Under the pieces are notes generated by a model. It worked only from the letters and a program-made list of their open reading frames with translations, did no database searches and had not been told where the DNA came from. From positions 76,301,980-76,365,979 of the forward strand of contig CP136063.1 of assembly GCA_032622095.1 (NCBI GenBank): a DNA stretch of 64,000 nt. Direction: 5' to 3'. Shown piece after piece: positions 1-13,010 of this stretch (position 1 is its first letter; each line of letters begins with the position of its first letter). This stretch comes from Siphonodentalium dalli. Taxonomy: Eukaryota > Mollusca > Scaphopoda > Gadilida > Siphonodentaliidae. A program made the position numbers and the translations under genes.

Positions 1-100
1 TTGGATTGTTCTGAAATGTAGTATCGGATTTAGGGGTCCTTAATATATTTTTCAGACAAGCTGATGCCCCAATGAAGCCACATTTGCTGAAATAGTATCC
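1..100. repeat. Dispersed repeat fragment at the window edge
   Basis: Its reverse complement is seen at about 30250-30350 (shared word TAGTATCGGATTTAGGG and GATGCCCCAATGAAGCCAC). The element family is not known to me. Confidence 0.6.
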
Positions 101-1289
101 AAAACATCAACATATCAAGAGCCATTAGACTGAATTAGATAAAAATATATCACTTGGGTCTGTTTAAGCTGGAAAATACTCAAAATTTGTATAATTTTCT
201 GCTATTATATCTGCATACTAGCCTTTTTGCTGAATCGTGAATGCCGGTTATATTGCCGTGTGAAATCCTAGTACCAGATAACATTGGGTATGTATATAGC
301 ATACCACCTGAAAATGGCTTGAATATCACATAGCAAAGCGGGTGGGGGTGTGTGTGACACCCTCCTTGATAATAGTCTATATTCTACAGGGTATGTTAAC
401 TTTTTCGAGTTGGTGCAATTAATGTGATTGTTTAATCTCTACCATCTGAAATCTATTTTTAGCATATTTTGCTATCTGATCAATTGCTACTGATATAAAA
501 AAAAGGATAAAGATGGTGTGTCTCTTTCCCAAATGTTCTGTTTACATGTACATTTGGGGGTTTATGAGTCAAATAATAACAGGCAACATGTCCTTCTAAC
601 ACTAAGAAATAATGTGTTCTTATGAACCAGGACAAAATATGACTATTTCTGGAGCATTACAGCACATTATTACAAATCTATATTTGTAAGCAGTAAGATA
701 ATGACAGGAAACATGTCCTCAGACTAAGAAATAATTTTTTGGTGTTTATTTCACATCACAGCTCATGTGTATACTCACATTAGTTTATGTCATTCAAAGG
801 GAGAAACCCATTTAGAAAGTTTAAATGAGACAAAACTACCTCACTGTAGATGTAGTTGCAAGGTACAACATGTACATGTACATGTATTCTGGTAAATGAC
901 ATTGGAACTAAAATAATGATTTTTGTGTCCACCGGTATGTCATGTACCGGTATACATTGCAACTACATGTACATGTAACTTGCCTAACATACCATATACA
1001 TGTATGCAGAGGGAATTTGCAAGTGTTTTTTAATCAAAATTTTAACCCAACTCTTGTTGTCAGTAAGTTTTAACCCATGCAGTTTAATGAGTTTATATAT
1101 GTATATATTACATGTGTTTCTATACATGTATTTTATCTTTAGTTAGTTTGTTGTCCTTGAATAAACTTGTATTGCTGCACAATCAGTTTCCTTAATGTTC
1201 TATTATACTAAAACAACTCCATTGATAACAATACCCCTGAATCCCATCAAAATCTACTTCATTGCCATCCTCATCATTTCACTTTGGTA

Positions 1290-1860
1290 TCCCCACCCAG
1301 GTGTACCTTGGTGTTATTCACCCAGGTGTTCCTTGGTGTTTCCTACCCATGTGTACCTTGGTGTTTCCCACCCAGGTGTACCTTGGTGTTTTCTTACCCA
1401 GGTGTACCTTGGTGTTTTCTTACCCAGGTGTACCTTGGTGTTTTCCTTCCCAGGTGTACCTTGGTGTTTCCTTACCTGGGTGTACCTTGGGGTTTTCTAA
1501 CCCAGGTGCATCTCAATGGGAAATCCACCTGGGTAAGAAACACCAAGGTACACCGGCGTTAGAAAACACCAAGGTACACCTGGGTTGGAAACATCAAGGT
1601 ACACCTGGGTGGGGAACACCCAGATAGGAAACACCAGGGTACACCTGGGTGAATAACACCAAGGTACACCTGGGTGGGAAACACCCAGGTAGGAAACACC
1701 AGGGTACACCTGGGTGAATAACACCTAGGTAACCTGGGTGGGAAACACCCAGGTAGGAAACATCAGGGTACACCTGGGTGGGAAACACCCATGTAGGGTA
1801 CACCTGGGTGTGGTCACCTGGGTAATTACACCCAGGTTTATCCATACCAGGGGTTTTATC
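1290..1860. repeat. Inverted minisatellite, ~26-bp unit
   Basis: Units of the word CCCAGGTGTACCTTGGTGTT run forward from ~1297 to ~1510. The reverse-complement word AACACCAAGGTACACCTGGG then runs to ~1855. The array is therefore head to head and can fold into one large hairpin. The long ORFs across it are an artefact of the repeat. Confidence 0.9.
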
Positions 1861-2000
1861 CAGTTTCAGGTGGGTAAATCATGGTAAAACCCAGGTTTTG
1901 CGGGGTCTTGATGGTTGGTGGATGTCTTGGTAGATAGATTTTTACCTGGGTTTCGGCCCAAAAAACCTGGGTGGATTTACCCAGGTACATTTTTATATGG

Positions 2001-2342
2001 GCACGTTATAACCGATTCGGGAAAAAAGGAGAAAGAAATAAGAGTCATAAAGCGTCAAGTATGTTTACAGGGAGTGAGATTGTTCGATTGAAGAGATTGA
2101 AGGCATCTATCGAAACTGTGAGCAATGAACTTCCGGTTCTTCCTGCGACCTGCGTTTTCTCCGGTGAAGGTCAAACCATGGCGCGTAGTTTGAAATCGTA
2201 ATTTTTTTTGTTTCAAGATCAATATTTTCTTCGCTAAATTAGGTTTATACGAAACTCATTAACACGAACACAATCTTACTTGAAAGTTGTTTCAATGGGA
2301 GTAAATAAAAAAAATCGCCTATCTCTGTGTACAGTGCCCCTT
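2001..2342. mobile_element. Truncated copy of the GGGGTAC TIR element
   Basis: From GTTATAACCGATTCGG to GTACAGTGCCCCTTTA it matches 52818-53162 closely in the same orientation. The left half and left TIR are missing; the copy begins straight after the minisatellite-derived sequence. Confidence 0.75.
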
Positions 2343-2460
2343 TAGGTGTTATTGGGTGGTGTCAATGTTTTTTCTGGTGACCTGTGTTTTTTTCGTAAAA
2401 TGAATTTCTCGCTTCTGTCACGTTCCTCTTATTCCTGTAAATTGTGAGTTTATGTGTTGT

Positions 2461-2870
2461 GGATATAGACCTAACAGTCCATGTGTTAAGATACGTGATC
2501 AGTCTGTTCCGTGTATCTCTATACACTGCTCGGGTAGTAACATTAAAGACGGATTATCTCTTTAAAGAACAAATTTGAAATAGTTGCGTGGGAATAAAAT
2601 AATAAATATGAATTGAAGACCCCTGTTTGGAAACGCTTCTATCAATTAGTATTGATTTTATTTAGAATATTTTATTTTATGAAATGAGATGATTAAATGA
2701 GTCACTTTGTTGTTCTATTTTTAGAACAGACCATTCAGGCGGTACCACATAGCGAAAGAGATCATTAGGCTGTTCTCTTAGCTACGTTCCGAACGTCAAA
2801 TGGCCAGGTTGATTGTTTGTATTGTTTTATTCCATAGGTATAATTAGTAATGAGTCTAATTAACGTTTAT
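2461..2870. repeat. Dispersed repeat, inverted partner at 24.7-25.0 kb
   Basis: Shares TCTATCAATTAGTATTGATT, GTTCTATTTTTAGAACA and ATCATTAGGCTGTT with the reverse complement of 24720-25030. Type unknown. Confidence 0.6.
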
Positions 2871-2999
2871 TTGTGACAAAATTGATTAATAAAGTTGAAA
2901 CATTGGGCACAAACACATCGAAAAAAAAAGGTATGGGTGGCATAGGAATGATTTGCGGAACATATGTCAGCATTTATAGGTTATTTCATCGCATACACG

Positions 3000-5160
3000 T
3001 ACACGTTCGCGACAGCTGGAAAATATTGATTTTATTACTAATCCAAAGGCCTCTGAGCGGACAGGGAGATTGACGACCCGATTTATTCGGTAGACTTCGC
3101 TAATTTCCGATAGGATATCTCGACTTCGATTCGTTCAATTCCGCCAAGATATAAGTCAAATGAAAAGGAATTTTATTGCCAATAAGACACACCGGAGGAT
3201 ATTTTAGCTGCAATTGTCGATTTCTAGGAATTTAGTATGATTTTGATAGTTGGCGTGGTTTTAACCAAAATCGATCATTAGAACCTTTGCACTGGTATAG
3301 TCTATACTGGTATTTTAGTAATTTTTCCCCAGGGGCCTGTGGTCTGGAGCTGTGCTATTAGCACCCGATCCGGATAGCATGATCAGATATAAATACATAT
3401 AACGACGGTCATTGTTTACCATATATGGATACTTAATTATCTGCCGTATATGTCCATAGAGCCCACCATTACGTTATAGCAACCACCAAGGGTGCTTATA
3501 CCTAAGGCAGGTGGATGACGTCATATTATATGTTCTGTATCCATCAGTGATTTTTATAGATCGTGGGTATAGATTTTGGAGAAATTGTCGCGTGACTTCC
3601 GGTTAGCAACCTTGTGGAGATTGCAAAAAAAGAACGCGGAAATGGAAATGAAGCATCGCGATAAAAATGAAAGTAACTACTTCACAACTTACGAAGAATT
3701 CACATGTGATTTAAGTCTATTAATTTCATTTAGACCAATTTCGTTGGTCAGCTTACTGAAAACGAAAAATTAAGAAGTCATGACGATAATCCAGACAAGA
3801 TTTTACAATCCACGACACGTCTTGTCAATTTGGCATGTCGTCTCCGTCGTGACCACTGCATGATGTTACATAAATTATTCTTAGCGTTATGTCATCGGAA
3901 AAGGCAATTTGAGGCACATCATGTGTGGTTGCTCCACTACGTGTCACGTACGATTCATATTATAAAACACAGTACTGAACTGACGGTCATAATATAATAT
4001 TATATTGACGATATAATGGAGATATTCAGAAATTAAACAAAATGAAAAAACGTTTCTTTTAAAATATGTTTTTTTTTTTCGAAGACTTATATATTGACTA
4101 AATAACGGAGATATTGAGAACTGAAATTGTTGTTTAAACTAAAGTGCATTTTTAAAAGTTACTGAGGGCTGATATCAGGCCTAATAACAAACCAACCAAG
4201 TATTATCCTATTTATTAATTACTATGCGATTGCCCGCCAACAACGACGATGTAAATAAATGTTTTCGGTTACTTTCTGGTGTTCGCGGCATGGTGTTCCG
4301 ATGGCATGTCTTGAATGTCATTGACAACAACACCTCATCGGATACGCATGCTATCCGTCTAAAATGTCTCGTAATGTTTATTCTGATGACAACAGTTGCG
4401 CAAGAGTATATTCTCACAATGAGAAGCTGAGGACACCAGTGCATGTTTCACGTCACAGTAACCGATGACGTCACTGGATCATCTGCGTGTTTAGCAGGTT
4501 CAAGTACACGGGCGACATTCGTATCATGAACAGTCTATAGCACTGTGTGTTAGAGGGTAAGCTCAGAGTTCAGTCCCCTGGATAGGACGATGCCATGAAA
4601 ACTGTGTTCATAACAGGTTTGTCTTTGCACATTATGACGAATAACACACCAACACATTGCCTCATGACCAGCTTCGCCACCGCCCTGTGTTCTTCTCGCA
4701 GCACGTTCACTCCATTTATTGAATAGATATACTGCTTTTTCTGAAAGAGTCACGATGAAACAAGCTTCAATTATGAGTTGGTTGATTGATTGGAAATATA
4801 AGGATGTCATCACATTAAAACAATAACATATTAATTATATAATCAGTGTTAAAGTCATATTGCACATATAAATCACTTTATTTTGGTGTTAGATGCATGG
4901 TATCACTTGCTTTTGGTGCGTAGTTGTATGGTATCACTTGTTTTGGAAACCGGAACTATACAATAAAATCATCGTCTCACACGACAAGACAACTCAGTTT
5001 TTTCGGCTTCGTAAAATAAAAGCACTCCAGAACGGGACGTACATTAATAACTACCGAGGACGGGATGTGGCACTGAACCTCATTGAAGTGATTACACATT
5101 GTGTTTATGGATACTAACCCGGAGACCAGCCGCTGCTCCTGGTCCTTGTGGGTCCACTGC
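3000..5160. other. No feature recognised
   Basis: AT-rich sequence with short random ORFs only. I see no repeat, exon pattern or domain here. Confidence 0.5.
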
Positions 5161-5166
5161 TTGAAT

Positions 5167-5400
5167 GAATGTTGGTCCCTCACCTCGTATCACAACCCCA
5201 TATCCCACAGGATCTGGCTCCACCTACAACGAAACAATGGAATGAATGTTGGTCCTTCACCTCGTATCACAACCCCATATCCCACGGGATCTGGCTCCAT
5301 CTACAACGAAACAATGGAATGAATGTTGGTCCTTCACCTCGTATCACAACCCCATATCCCACAGGATCTGGCTCCACCTACAACGAAACAATGGAATGAA
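5167..5400. repeat. Tandem repeat, 3 x 77 bp
   Basis: Copies start at 5167, 5244 and 5321 with the word GAATGTTGGTCC; they differ at only a few bases. The three-frame ORFs here come from the repeat. Confidence 0.9.
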
Positions 5401-7584
5401 TTGACTTGAAATGTGAAAAAGATTACGTTTGTATGTCTGCAGTTTGCAAGGCAAGTGACAGCATATTATTCTATTTGTATAACAATACAAGTGCAGCCCA
5501 ACTTGGAGATTGGTTAATGCCATACGTCACAGTACGGGGTGCGGAAAGTTTAAATGTTTAAGCATTACCAGAAGTCAACCCGATTGGGGTGAAGGAGAAG
5601 ATCACTCGAATTTTTCGACCATCCCGGGCGCTTTGGACCCAACTACACTCTCTTTCAGATCAACCCGAGTTGCCATATGTAATTGTGGATCGATTGTATT
5701 AAAATTTTGGCTCTGTAGGGCGGGCTAAAATATTTATGCATGCAAAGTGTCGGCAGCCATGTTTTTTTATCGAACATGCTTATGATCAACCCTAATATCG
5801 ATATGAACTTCGGTGATGAACGGATGAGAGATGTGACCCGTATGTATAGGGTGTGCTGAACGAAATTGTTGACGGATCACGCACGGGCGGATCGACACAC
5901 ACACGGACGGACGACGGATACCAACACATAGCTAAAACTCTGACCAATTGAATTAAACGGACATGGCTATTCGAGCGTCCAAATGCTGTCTACGTAAATT
6001 TGATAGGTTGGCAATTACAGGCAATATTGATATACCGGCTTCATACGCTCTGGTCACAGTTATTGTCGAGCAGTTTTCAATGTTTCGCACAGAAGTGGAA
6101 CAAAGGCTCTTTATTTCTACAATATTAGAAACAGACCCTCTTTTTCATGCCGTGCAAACGGCTGTTTTTGTTGTCCGGGAAAATGATAAATGACTGTAAA
6201 ACGACAAGAACCCCACTAGTTTTGATACAATCATTCAAACGTATCCCAAATCTCACCTACATGTTATTATAGTGGAAATTATCGTCCAAAATTCAACTCA
6301 GTCTGGATTAAAATCCCCATATATTAAAATAAGGCGCCAACGCATGGCGGACAATCGGGATCTGAGTTGAGGGACATCTCAATGTGCCATTCCATTCGAT
6401 ACATTTCGATGAGAATTGAGAATCTTTCATGCTCACTGAAACAAGCACAATTGAAGCAATGAACTCTCAAACTGAGTCCGTGTCTCCATCTGATACATGC
6501 TTGTATCTATGAGATGCATATTGTGTGCAACATGATAAGTCGCTGTGTATGTATAATAAGAAGAACTCAAATGTTTTTTACGCGTTCTACATCATACATG
6601 CAAACGTAGATTGGTTACTTGTCAAAACTCACGTATATTCTTTGCTTTATGTATTCGGAATCTTGGTCCTCGAGTTCGTCGATAGTTGGATGTTGGAAGA
6701 GAACTAAAATATACAACAAATATATATAATTCTTTGTCGGCGGCGTTTTCACTATATACAAGCACATACCCTCATTATTTGTAACTTATTGTAGACAAAA
6801 TTCGATCAAGGGCGCTATTAGCTAAACAAAATGTATCATGCACCAATGAATTTTTTTTCACCCACTGACCAACGCGCGAAGCGCGTTCAGTGGGTGTACT
6901 ATAATCGTAGGACTTATGCGTTTCTGCTGAATTGAACTAGTGCCTATGCGTTTCTGCTGGGCTACACTGACGTTTGATCGCAAAATAAAATTATAACCAT
7001 TATCAAAGCACACGTTTGGATAACACCGCCATAAACAGTGACATATTATGATGTTGAGCTCGTATCGTCAATAAAATTAGAGTTATGACTTATAAAACTA
7101 AGAATTACTGCTAAAGTATTTCTACCAATTAGGTCACTAGATTCGTGTTGAGCTGGAACTTGAGAAATTTTAATTTCAACCAATTGAAATGCCGTTGAAA
7201 ACTGAAGGGTTAAGCGATTATCGCAATAGGATATGGGAACACGTGTGCGTAACGTAACTATCACAAGTATAACGTACTCTGATAAGTTATCGCCAAATTC
7301 GTGCTTCAAACAGATTAAACATGTCATCTTCGGCTTCTTTTATTTTATTTTTTATGAAAATGAATAATAAATGGTGTGATAAATATGTATAATATGTATA
7401 TAACGACAAATAGAGTAAAATTAGACATTTCCCCTTGAAACTTAGGATTGGAAAGCCAGGTACAAAAATTGGTGAAATATGAGTACGAACGTCAAAGCGT
7501 TCCCTGTGTATCGTGATAATTGCCAACCATGCGAAGCGAAGCCTCCATTGGCGATTATTTTACGCTGGATTTTTATCATCGAAA

Positions 7585-8095
7585 CAAATCAATTTCTTCC
7601 ATCTAAAAGATAATTACGTGCTTAACCCTGCCGTTTTCGGAATATATAGGTATTCCACGCAGAAACACAGAGTCTCAGCTTAAATTTTTGAAAAATAACA
7701 GTTTTATCGACATAAATAGATTTGAATGGGACAATTCCATGTTAAAATTTATCAAATAAAAAAATTCAATTTCTTCCATCTAAAACATAATTACGCGCTG
7801 GACTCTGTCATTTTAGGAACATATATGTATCCCACGCACATGCACCAAGTCTCAGCCTAAAAGTTTGAAAAAAGACAGTTTTATCGACATAAATCGATTT
7901 TAATGGTAAATTCAATGTTAAATTTTATCATTGAAAAAAATTCATTTCTTCCATCTAAAACATAATTACGTGCTGTACTCTGTCATTTTAGGAATATGTA
8001 GGTATCCCACCCACACACTCCAAGTCTCAGCTTAAAAATTTTTTAAATGACAGTTTTATCGACATAAATCGATTTTAATGGCAAATGCAGTGTTA
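7585..8095. repeat. Tandem repeat, 3 x ~175 bp
   Basis: The word TTTCTTCCATCTAAAA recurs at about 7594, 7769 and 7945, each followed by CAGTTTTATCGACATAAAT. The copies have diverged moderately. Confidence 0.8.
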
Positions 8096-8139
8096 AATAA
8101 ATTTTAGGGCCCTGCGAATGTTTTTTGATCTGTTCTATA

Positions 8140-8950
8140 TTGGTCACTAGAGTCCATATTTGACCGGTTACACCTGATAATTATCCGACAGTACAGTCGC
8201 GTTACTTTATAGGTCAACATTGGTCATTATCACCCGACAAATTTATTTTGGTCTATCGTATCAACCCCTATTTTCTCCCGCGTAGCCTGAATAAATGTCA
8301 ACATTGGTCTCAATCGCTCCACTAATTTGTATCGTTTCATCGGTATGCATTCCATATCCAATTATCAACATATAACCAACCCAACCTCTAATCCCGGTCC
8401 AATTTATTTCTTTCATCGGTATAGTCATGTTACGTAATATTTTATCATGTGATACTTGTACTTATATGTCTATGGTATTACTATAGTATACCGTATACGT
8501 ATATCAATTGCTATTCCTTTCTATATAATCCTGGTGCCATCTATAGAGATAGATAATTTCAGACCCCCCCCCCCCCCAATTTGATATCATTGCTGCTTTA
8601 GTACAGTCGCGATGCAACATCGCTCCACTAATTTATGTCAGTTCATTGGTACAAACCACTTTTTCTCCGAGTCCATATAACCAACCCAACATCTTATAGA
8701 AGTCCATAAATGACTATTCTGGCACTATATAGAGATGACTAAGATTCTGACACCCCCCTATTTTAAAGCCTTGTTGCAACAGTAGAGTTGATCTCTGAGT
8801 TCAGATGCATAATGTGTCAACATTGGTCGTTATCGCTCTACAAATTGATATCGGTTCAACCCTTAGTTCCCTGTATCGCCCACCCCTCCCTCAATTTATT
8901 TTTTCAGTTGTATTATAGTCTCGTTACATACACATTTTATCTTTTGTAAC
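8140..8950. repeat. Diverged internal repeats around the CAACATTGGTC word
   Basis: Words such as CAACATTGGTC and CGCTCCACTAATTT recur several times with CCCCCC tracts. I see no coding signal. Confidence 0.45.
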
Positions 8951-9167
8951 TTTTGCTTCAACGCGTTGAGTTCCACTGCAGACAATATAAAACTGACGAC
9001 ATTTTGAAATGTAAGCAGGCTTCAAACTCATCTTATCCAAGAAAAACTCTGGTTACATAAGAAATTTGTGTATAAGGTGTACGCGCATTTGTCGCGTTAA
9101 AAACAAAAGGTCCCAAGTCAAGGTCCAAATCCCCAACACACTCATGTGAGGTTTAACTCCATCCTCA

Positions 9168-9299
9168 TACAGTAAGTCCAAAGTAATTGACCACTTAACC
9201 ACAGCATAATTATTGGTAATTTGTCAGGATTTAAAATGCTGAAAAAATACCCATAATTCTGCTGTGGTTAAGTGGTCAACTACTTTGGGCATTACTCTA
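9168..9299. mobile_element. CAGT/TA foldback MITE, subfamily B
   Basis: TA-flanked TIR element with the arm word AGTAATTGACCACTTAACCA and a mirrored right arm GGTTAAGTGGTCAACTACTT. TA target and CAGT termini fit Tc1/mariner-pogo type ends. Part of a tandem duplication with the copy at 9342. Confidence 0.75.
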
Positions 9300-9341
9300 A
9301 CCAATATAAGGATTTGAGGTGTAATGATAACTCAATCCTCG

Positions 9342-9474
9342 TACAGTAATGTCCAAAGTAATTGACCACTTAACCACAGCATAATTATTGGTAATTTTTC
9401 AGGATTTTAAATCCTGAAAAATTACCAATAATTCTGATGTGGTTAAGTGGTAAATTACTTTGGGCATTACTGTA
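9342..9474. mobile_element. CAGT/TA foldback MITE, subfamily B
   Basis: TACAGTAATGTCCAAAGTAA to TTACTTTGGGCATTACTGTA, a nearly perfect inverted repeat over both arms. Same family as the copies at 9168 and 23285. Confidence 0.8.
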
Positions 9475-10319
9475 ACCAATATAAGGATGTGAGGTTTAAT
9501 GAGAACTCCATCCACATAACTAATAAATATCACAACGTTAATTGTTATTACTATTTGTGTGTACTGTATATGTACATCAGTCACCAATTGAGAAACTTAA
9601 GCACAGTCTGGTTGAATATCTACCATATATGGTGGATTATTCTCACATCCAAGCTGTTTGTGTCATTCGTGTTATTTTGCATGCAAAGTGGTAGACCCCC
9701 CCCCCCCCAATAGCTTATCAATACCACTCAGGACAGTGGGTGTTTTTTCTCAATTAATTTAATTTCTTGTTGCAATATAATTATGTAATCAAATATACGT
9801 TGTTTAAATTTGACATGGTCCGATTTGACACCAAATTAGTAAAAGTAAGGGCTGCGCATCAAAGATGGCTCTGGTCTAGTTTCATAAGAGTGAATCTGTT
9901 CGACCGAGAATCAATAAAAATGGACGAACTAAAGGACCATATCTCAGAACTAAGCGACATAACTCAGGTAAAAGTTATCGGACAAACCTGATTTTTTAAC
10001 ACAATCAAGATAGTGTTGTGATAGATCCATATACACCATATGAATGAACTTGGTGGACATTTGTTCAAGTTTTCGCACTAACGGTCATAAAATTGTTAAA
10101 ATATATATACAAGCTAAGGGCGGTAGCGATCGACACATGGCCAGTTCGATAATAAATGAGATACTGTTCACACAGGTGTACATTGAACCAGCGGGTATAT
10201 ATACTCATATTGAATCAGTGCATGCCTCCATAAATATGATAGATTTGTCTAGCTCAACAGAAAACAGACAACGCATAATTAAAGATGCATAATCCGAATT
10301 AACGCTCGCAAATTACTAA

Positions 10320-10770
10320 TTCATGGCTTCGGAGGGTAAAAATTATTTGATTCGAGTCGAGGAACCCAATCATCATAGCTCAGAGTGATCAGATATCGAT
10401 GTTTGAAAAATCTATTATTTTTCACCACCGATAATTTCAGTGGCCCAGTAAACAGTTGACACGAAGACGGTCTCGGACCAAATTGCGGATGAAGATGGAT
10501 AACTCTAAAATCAAGTGACTTTTTTGTGTCAGATATTAAATTTTGACAAACCGGCAAAATTTCGTTGAACAAAATGTTGATAAATAACAGTTTTTTGACA
10601 ATTTTATACTATAGTTGACTGTGGTCAGCATTATATTTTTGGGCAATTACTCGATTCTGATAACCGAAGCGGCCTTTAAAAAAATATGATGATGTTGTTG
10701 TTGTTATTGTTGTTGTTGTTGTTGTTGAAATATGATGAAATGGGGACCATCGAATCGGATTGAGTACCTT
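10320..10770. repeat. Dispersed repeat with GTT microsatellite
   Basis: Contains GGCTTCGGAGGGTAAAAATT, GATCAGATATCGAT and a (GTT)n tract at ~10690-10727. Related copies lie at 14745-15180 and 25430-25920, and an inverted partial copy at 13975-14240. It lies just downstream of DEPTOR exon 6. Confidence 0.7.
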
Positions 10771-10787
10771 TAAATAATGTAACTAAC

Positions 10788-10985
10788 CCGGATACAGAGC
10801 ATTCTGAATATTATTGAGCCTCGATGGCACCTCATGATCGGTACCTGCGCAGCTTTCGTCTTCCTCTGCGACTGCATCATGGGTCGGATATAAGCGGACA
10901 TTAGCCGGAACAGAAACACGTCGATTCGTCATTCGGCTGCTCTTCACGTCTGGTGTGAGGTAGCTAACTTTCTTTGGTTGAATGT
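10788..10985 (-). CDS. DEPTOR: DEPTOR exon 6 (linker between DEP and PDZ)
   Basis: The acceptor CGATACAG ends at 10986 with an AT-rich pyrimidine tract upstream, and the probable donor is G|GTTAGT at 10787. The entering phase (two bases completing a Gly-Asp junction with the G of exon 5) fits exactly. The translation runs from DIQPKKVSYLTPDVKSSRM through RRVSVPANVRLYP to NIQNALYPG. There is no recognisable domain, as expected for the DEPTOR linker; the ALYPG end resembles the ELLTPGAPY segment just before the PDZ domain. The vertebrate SSGYFS phosphodegron is not seen in this exon. Exon identity rests on phase and position more than on similarity. Confidence 0.7.
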
Positions 10986-12574
10986 CTGTATCGGAAGAAT
11001 AAAAATAAAAGGTCGCTGACCAAAATTTCCCCGATGAAGGTGACATGTTTGAATTGTAGGAGGAATTGATTACACCAATATGACACAACATGGATATTCA
11101 CTATATATGTTGCACATCTTCAATGTGTCGGGAAAGGATCAATAACTCTAAAATAAAAATATATAAAACTTTTCTATGTCGAAAAATGACAATAACTCCG
11201 CCAAAATGACTCCAACTGAACTCAAAGTCGCAGGTGTGCAGGATCCCTTGCTGTTTGACATATGTGCCAAGTTTAAAAGAAATTGACTGGAAAATTGACG
11301 GAATACACGCTCGGACTAAAGATGCGTCCAATCCGACCGCAGGTGCACATGTTCCCATGCTGGTTGATATAACTGCCCAGTTTAAAACAAATTAACCAGA
11401 AAATGACAGAATACATACTCGGACAAAGTTCCGGACGGACGGACGCACCGACACACGGACGAGGGTCATTACTATAGTCCTCCGACGGAATGTCGGGGGA
11501 CAATAAGTATAAAATTTATATTTAAATTTCCAGAATCAATTATTGGAAATAATTACTGGGATACAATATTTTTCACAGTGAATATTTTCTTGTTTTATGG
11601 ACTCCATAAATATCGGGGGAGGGGCGTGCTATTGAATTATACGTGTCATACAAAATGATTGGGATAGAACTATAGCTAACAGTTCATTCAGTTCGTCTGG
11701 CAACGGTTTATAATGCTAAAACATATCCTCTGGATAAGACAACTGCATATACGGTTTAGAAACTTAATGATTATCTTATACCAGAAGCAACGTGTACATG
11801 TACGAGGGCGTTACTGAAAAGACTAATTATGAGGAGAAATGTGTTTACACATGCCGTAACTATACCAAAAGTCCGTCTGTCTGTCTGTCTCTCCGCATTT
11901 TTCTCCCAGATCCCTTGACCGATTTCAACCAAATTTGGTGTGGTGACTCGGGGTACCCTGGCGGAAGATATAACGGCGTTAGTTTTTTCAAAATTTTAAT
12001 TTAAAAAAATTAAATTAAATCAATAAAAATAAGCTCATTGTGGGCCTATTTCAGAATAGAATAAGTCCAATATGAACCTATTTTGCAGCAGATATGTATG
12101 CTCCGTATATGTGTCTTCATTGTGGTCCGCGCCATCCAACGGAATAACCGGTATAAGTCACTATGGGCTTATGCAAGAATCAAATAAGTCCAATATGAAC
12201 CAATGTCAATATTTAGGTCCAATATGAACCTATTTGCACGGGGATATAATGAAGTAGCATAATGAATATCCATATCTATAAAAAATGCAGGAACCGTCTC
12301 TCACATTACACATTTAAATGTTAGTAATCGTTATAAACTCATATTTATAACTGAAATTTACAAGGGAAATAGCAATCGATTGTGACCGGATTTTGAAAAC
12401 CAAACACACATCATCCATTTAATATGTTTGCAAAATACACATACTCCCTTTCATTCGAAAGTACAATAACTCCTGCTGTAAATATTTAGCTCACCCACTG
12501 CAATAGTTCCAAATAGCATCATCATGGCCCTGCATGATTGTGTCCGTACGAAGTAGAACTTTTGTAAAACTTAC

Positions 12575-12742
12575 CCCCGAAGTTGATTATATCTGTTTCG
12601 AGTGACGTGAGACAGTTGTCAGATTTGCACTGTGGAATGTCAGCTTTGAATCGCAGCAGCTCGGACAGTGGTCTGGGAGCTATGTAATCCAATATGAACC
12701 GGTACATGTGTTCATCGTCCCGGAAGTGAAAATCGTCAGTGA
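12575..12742 (-). CDS. DEPTOR: DEPTOR exon 5 (end of second DEP domain and start of linker)
   Basis: The acceptor TTGTTACAG ends at 12743 and the donor G|GTAAGT starts at 12574. The 168 bases run from phase 1 to phase 1. The translation begins VTDDFHFRDDEHMYRFI, with the Val codon completed by the G of exon 4, continues PRPLSELLRFKADIPQ, and ends DIINFG. This corresponds to the HPFVDSNLLYQFR...LMELLNE region closing DEP2. It then enters a poorly conserved linker. Confidence 0.88.
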
Positions 12743-12789
12743 CTGTAACAAGTCACAGATAACGATCAACGACGTGCACGTACATGTAT

Positions 12790-13010
12790 GAAGATCATGT
12801 CACGAATCTATTCTAGATACGCCCGGCGAGAACATATTCCACCCGTTCAAAACCTGGGAACTATTTGATGTTTTGACATGTTCTGATGGGGAACATTATA
12901 AAATTGAACACACAACGCAGGGAATATATTTCTTTGTTAATACTAGATTGTTATGTACTAATAATCTATGTCCCCGTATAGTTGTGGTCCTAGCTCGAGA
13001 TTGCATGATG
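12790..13010. repeat. Dispersed repeat related to 15.2-15.7 kb
   Basis: Shares GGGAATATATTTCTTTGTTA, GATCATGTCACGAATCT and ACCTGGGAACTATTTGA with the 15228-15420 sequence. Just upstream of DEPTOR exon 5, in intron 4. Confidence 0.6.

Larger units (their letters stand above)
9140..9530. repeat. Tandem duplication carrying MITEs (period ~170 bp)
   Basis: The flank GAGGTTTAACTCCATCC recurs at about 9149, 9315 and 9490, with a MITE between successive copies. The MITE and its flank were therefore duplicated together. Confidence 0.6.

Noticed and set aside
1195-1845. Overlapping ORFs rich in GVPWCF on both strands
   Set aside because: They read through the inverted minisatellite in several frames, which any stop-free repeat does.
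4893-5183. Minus-strand frame near 5.0-5.1 kb considered as a DEPTOR PDZ exon
   Set aside because: No GWGF or other PDZ core is present and the similarity was only to a few Val/Cys positions.
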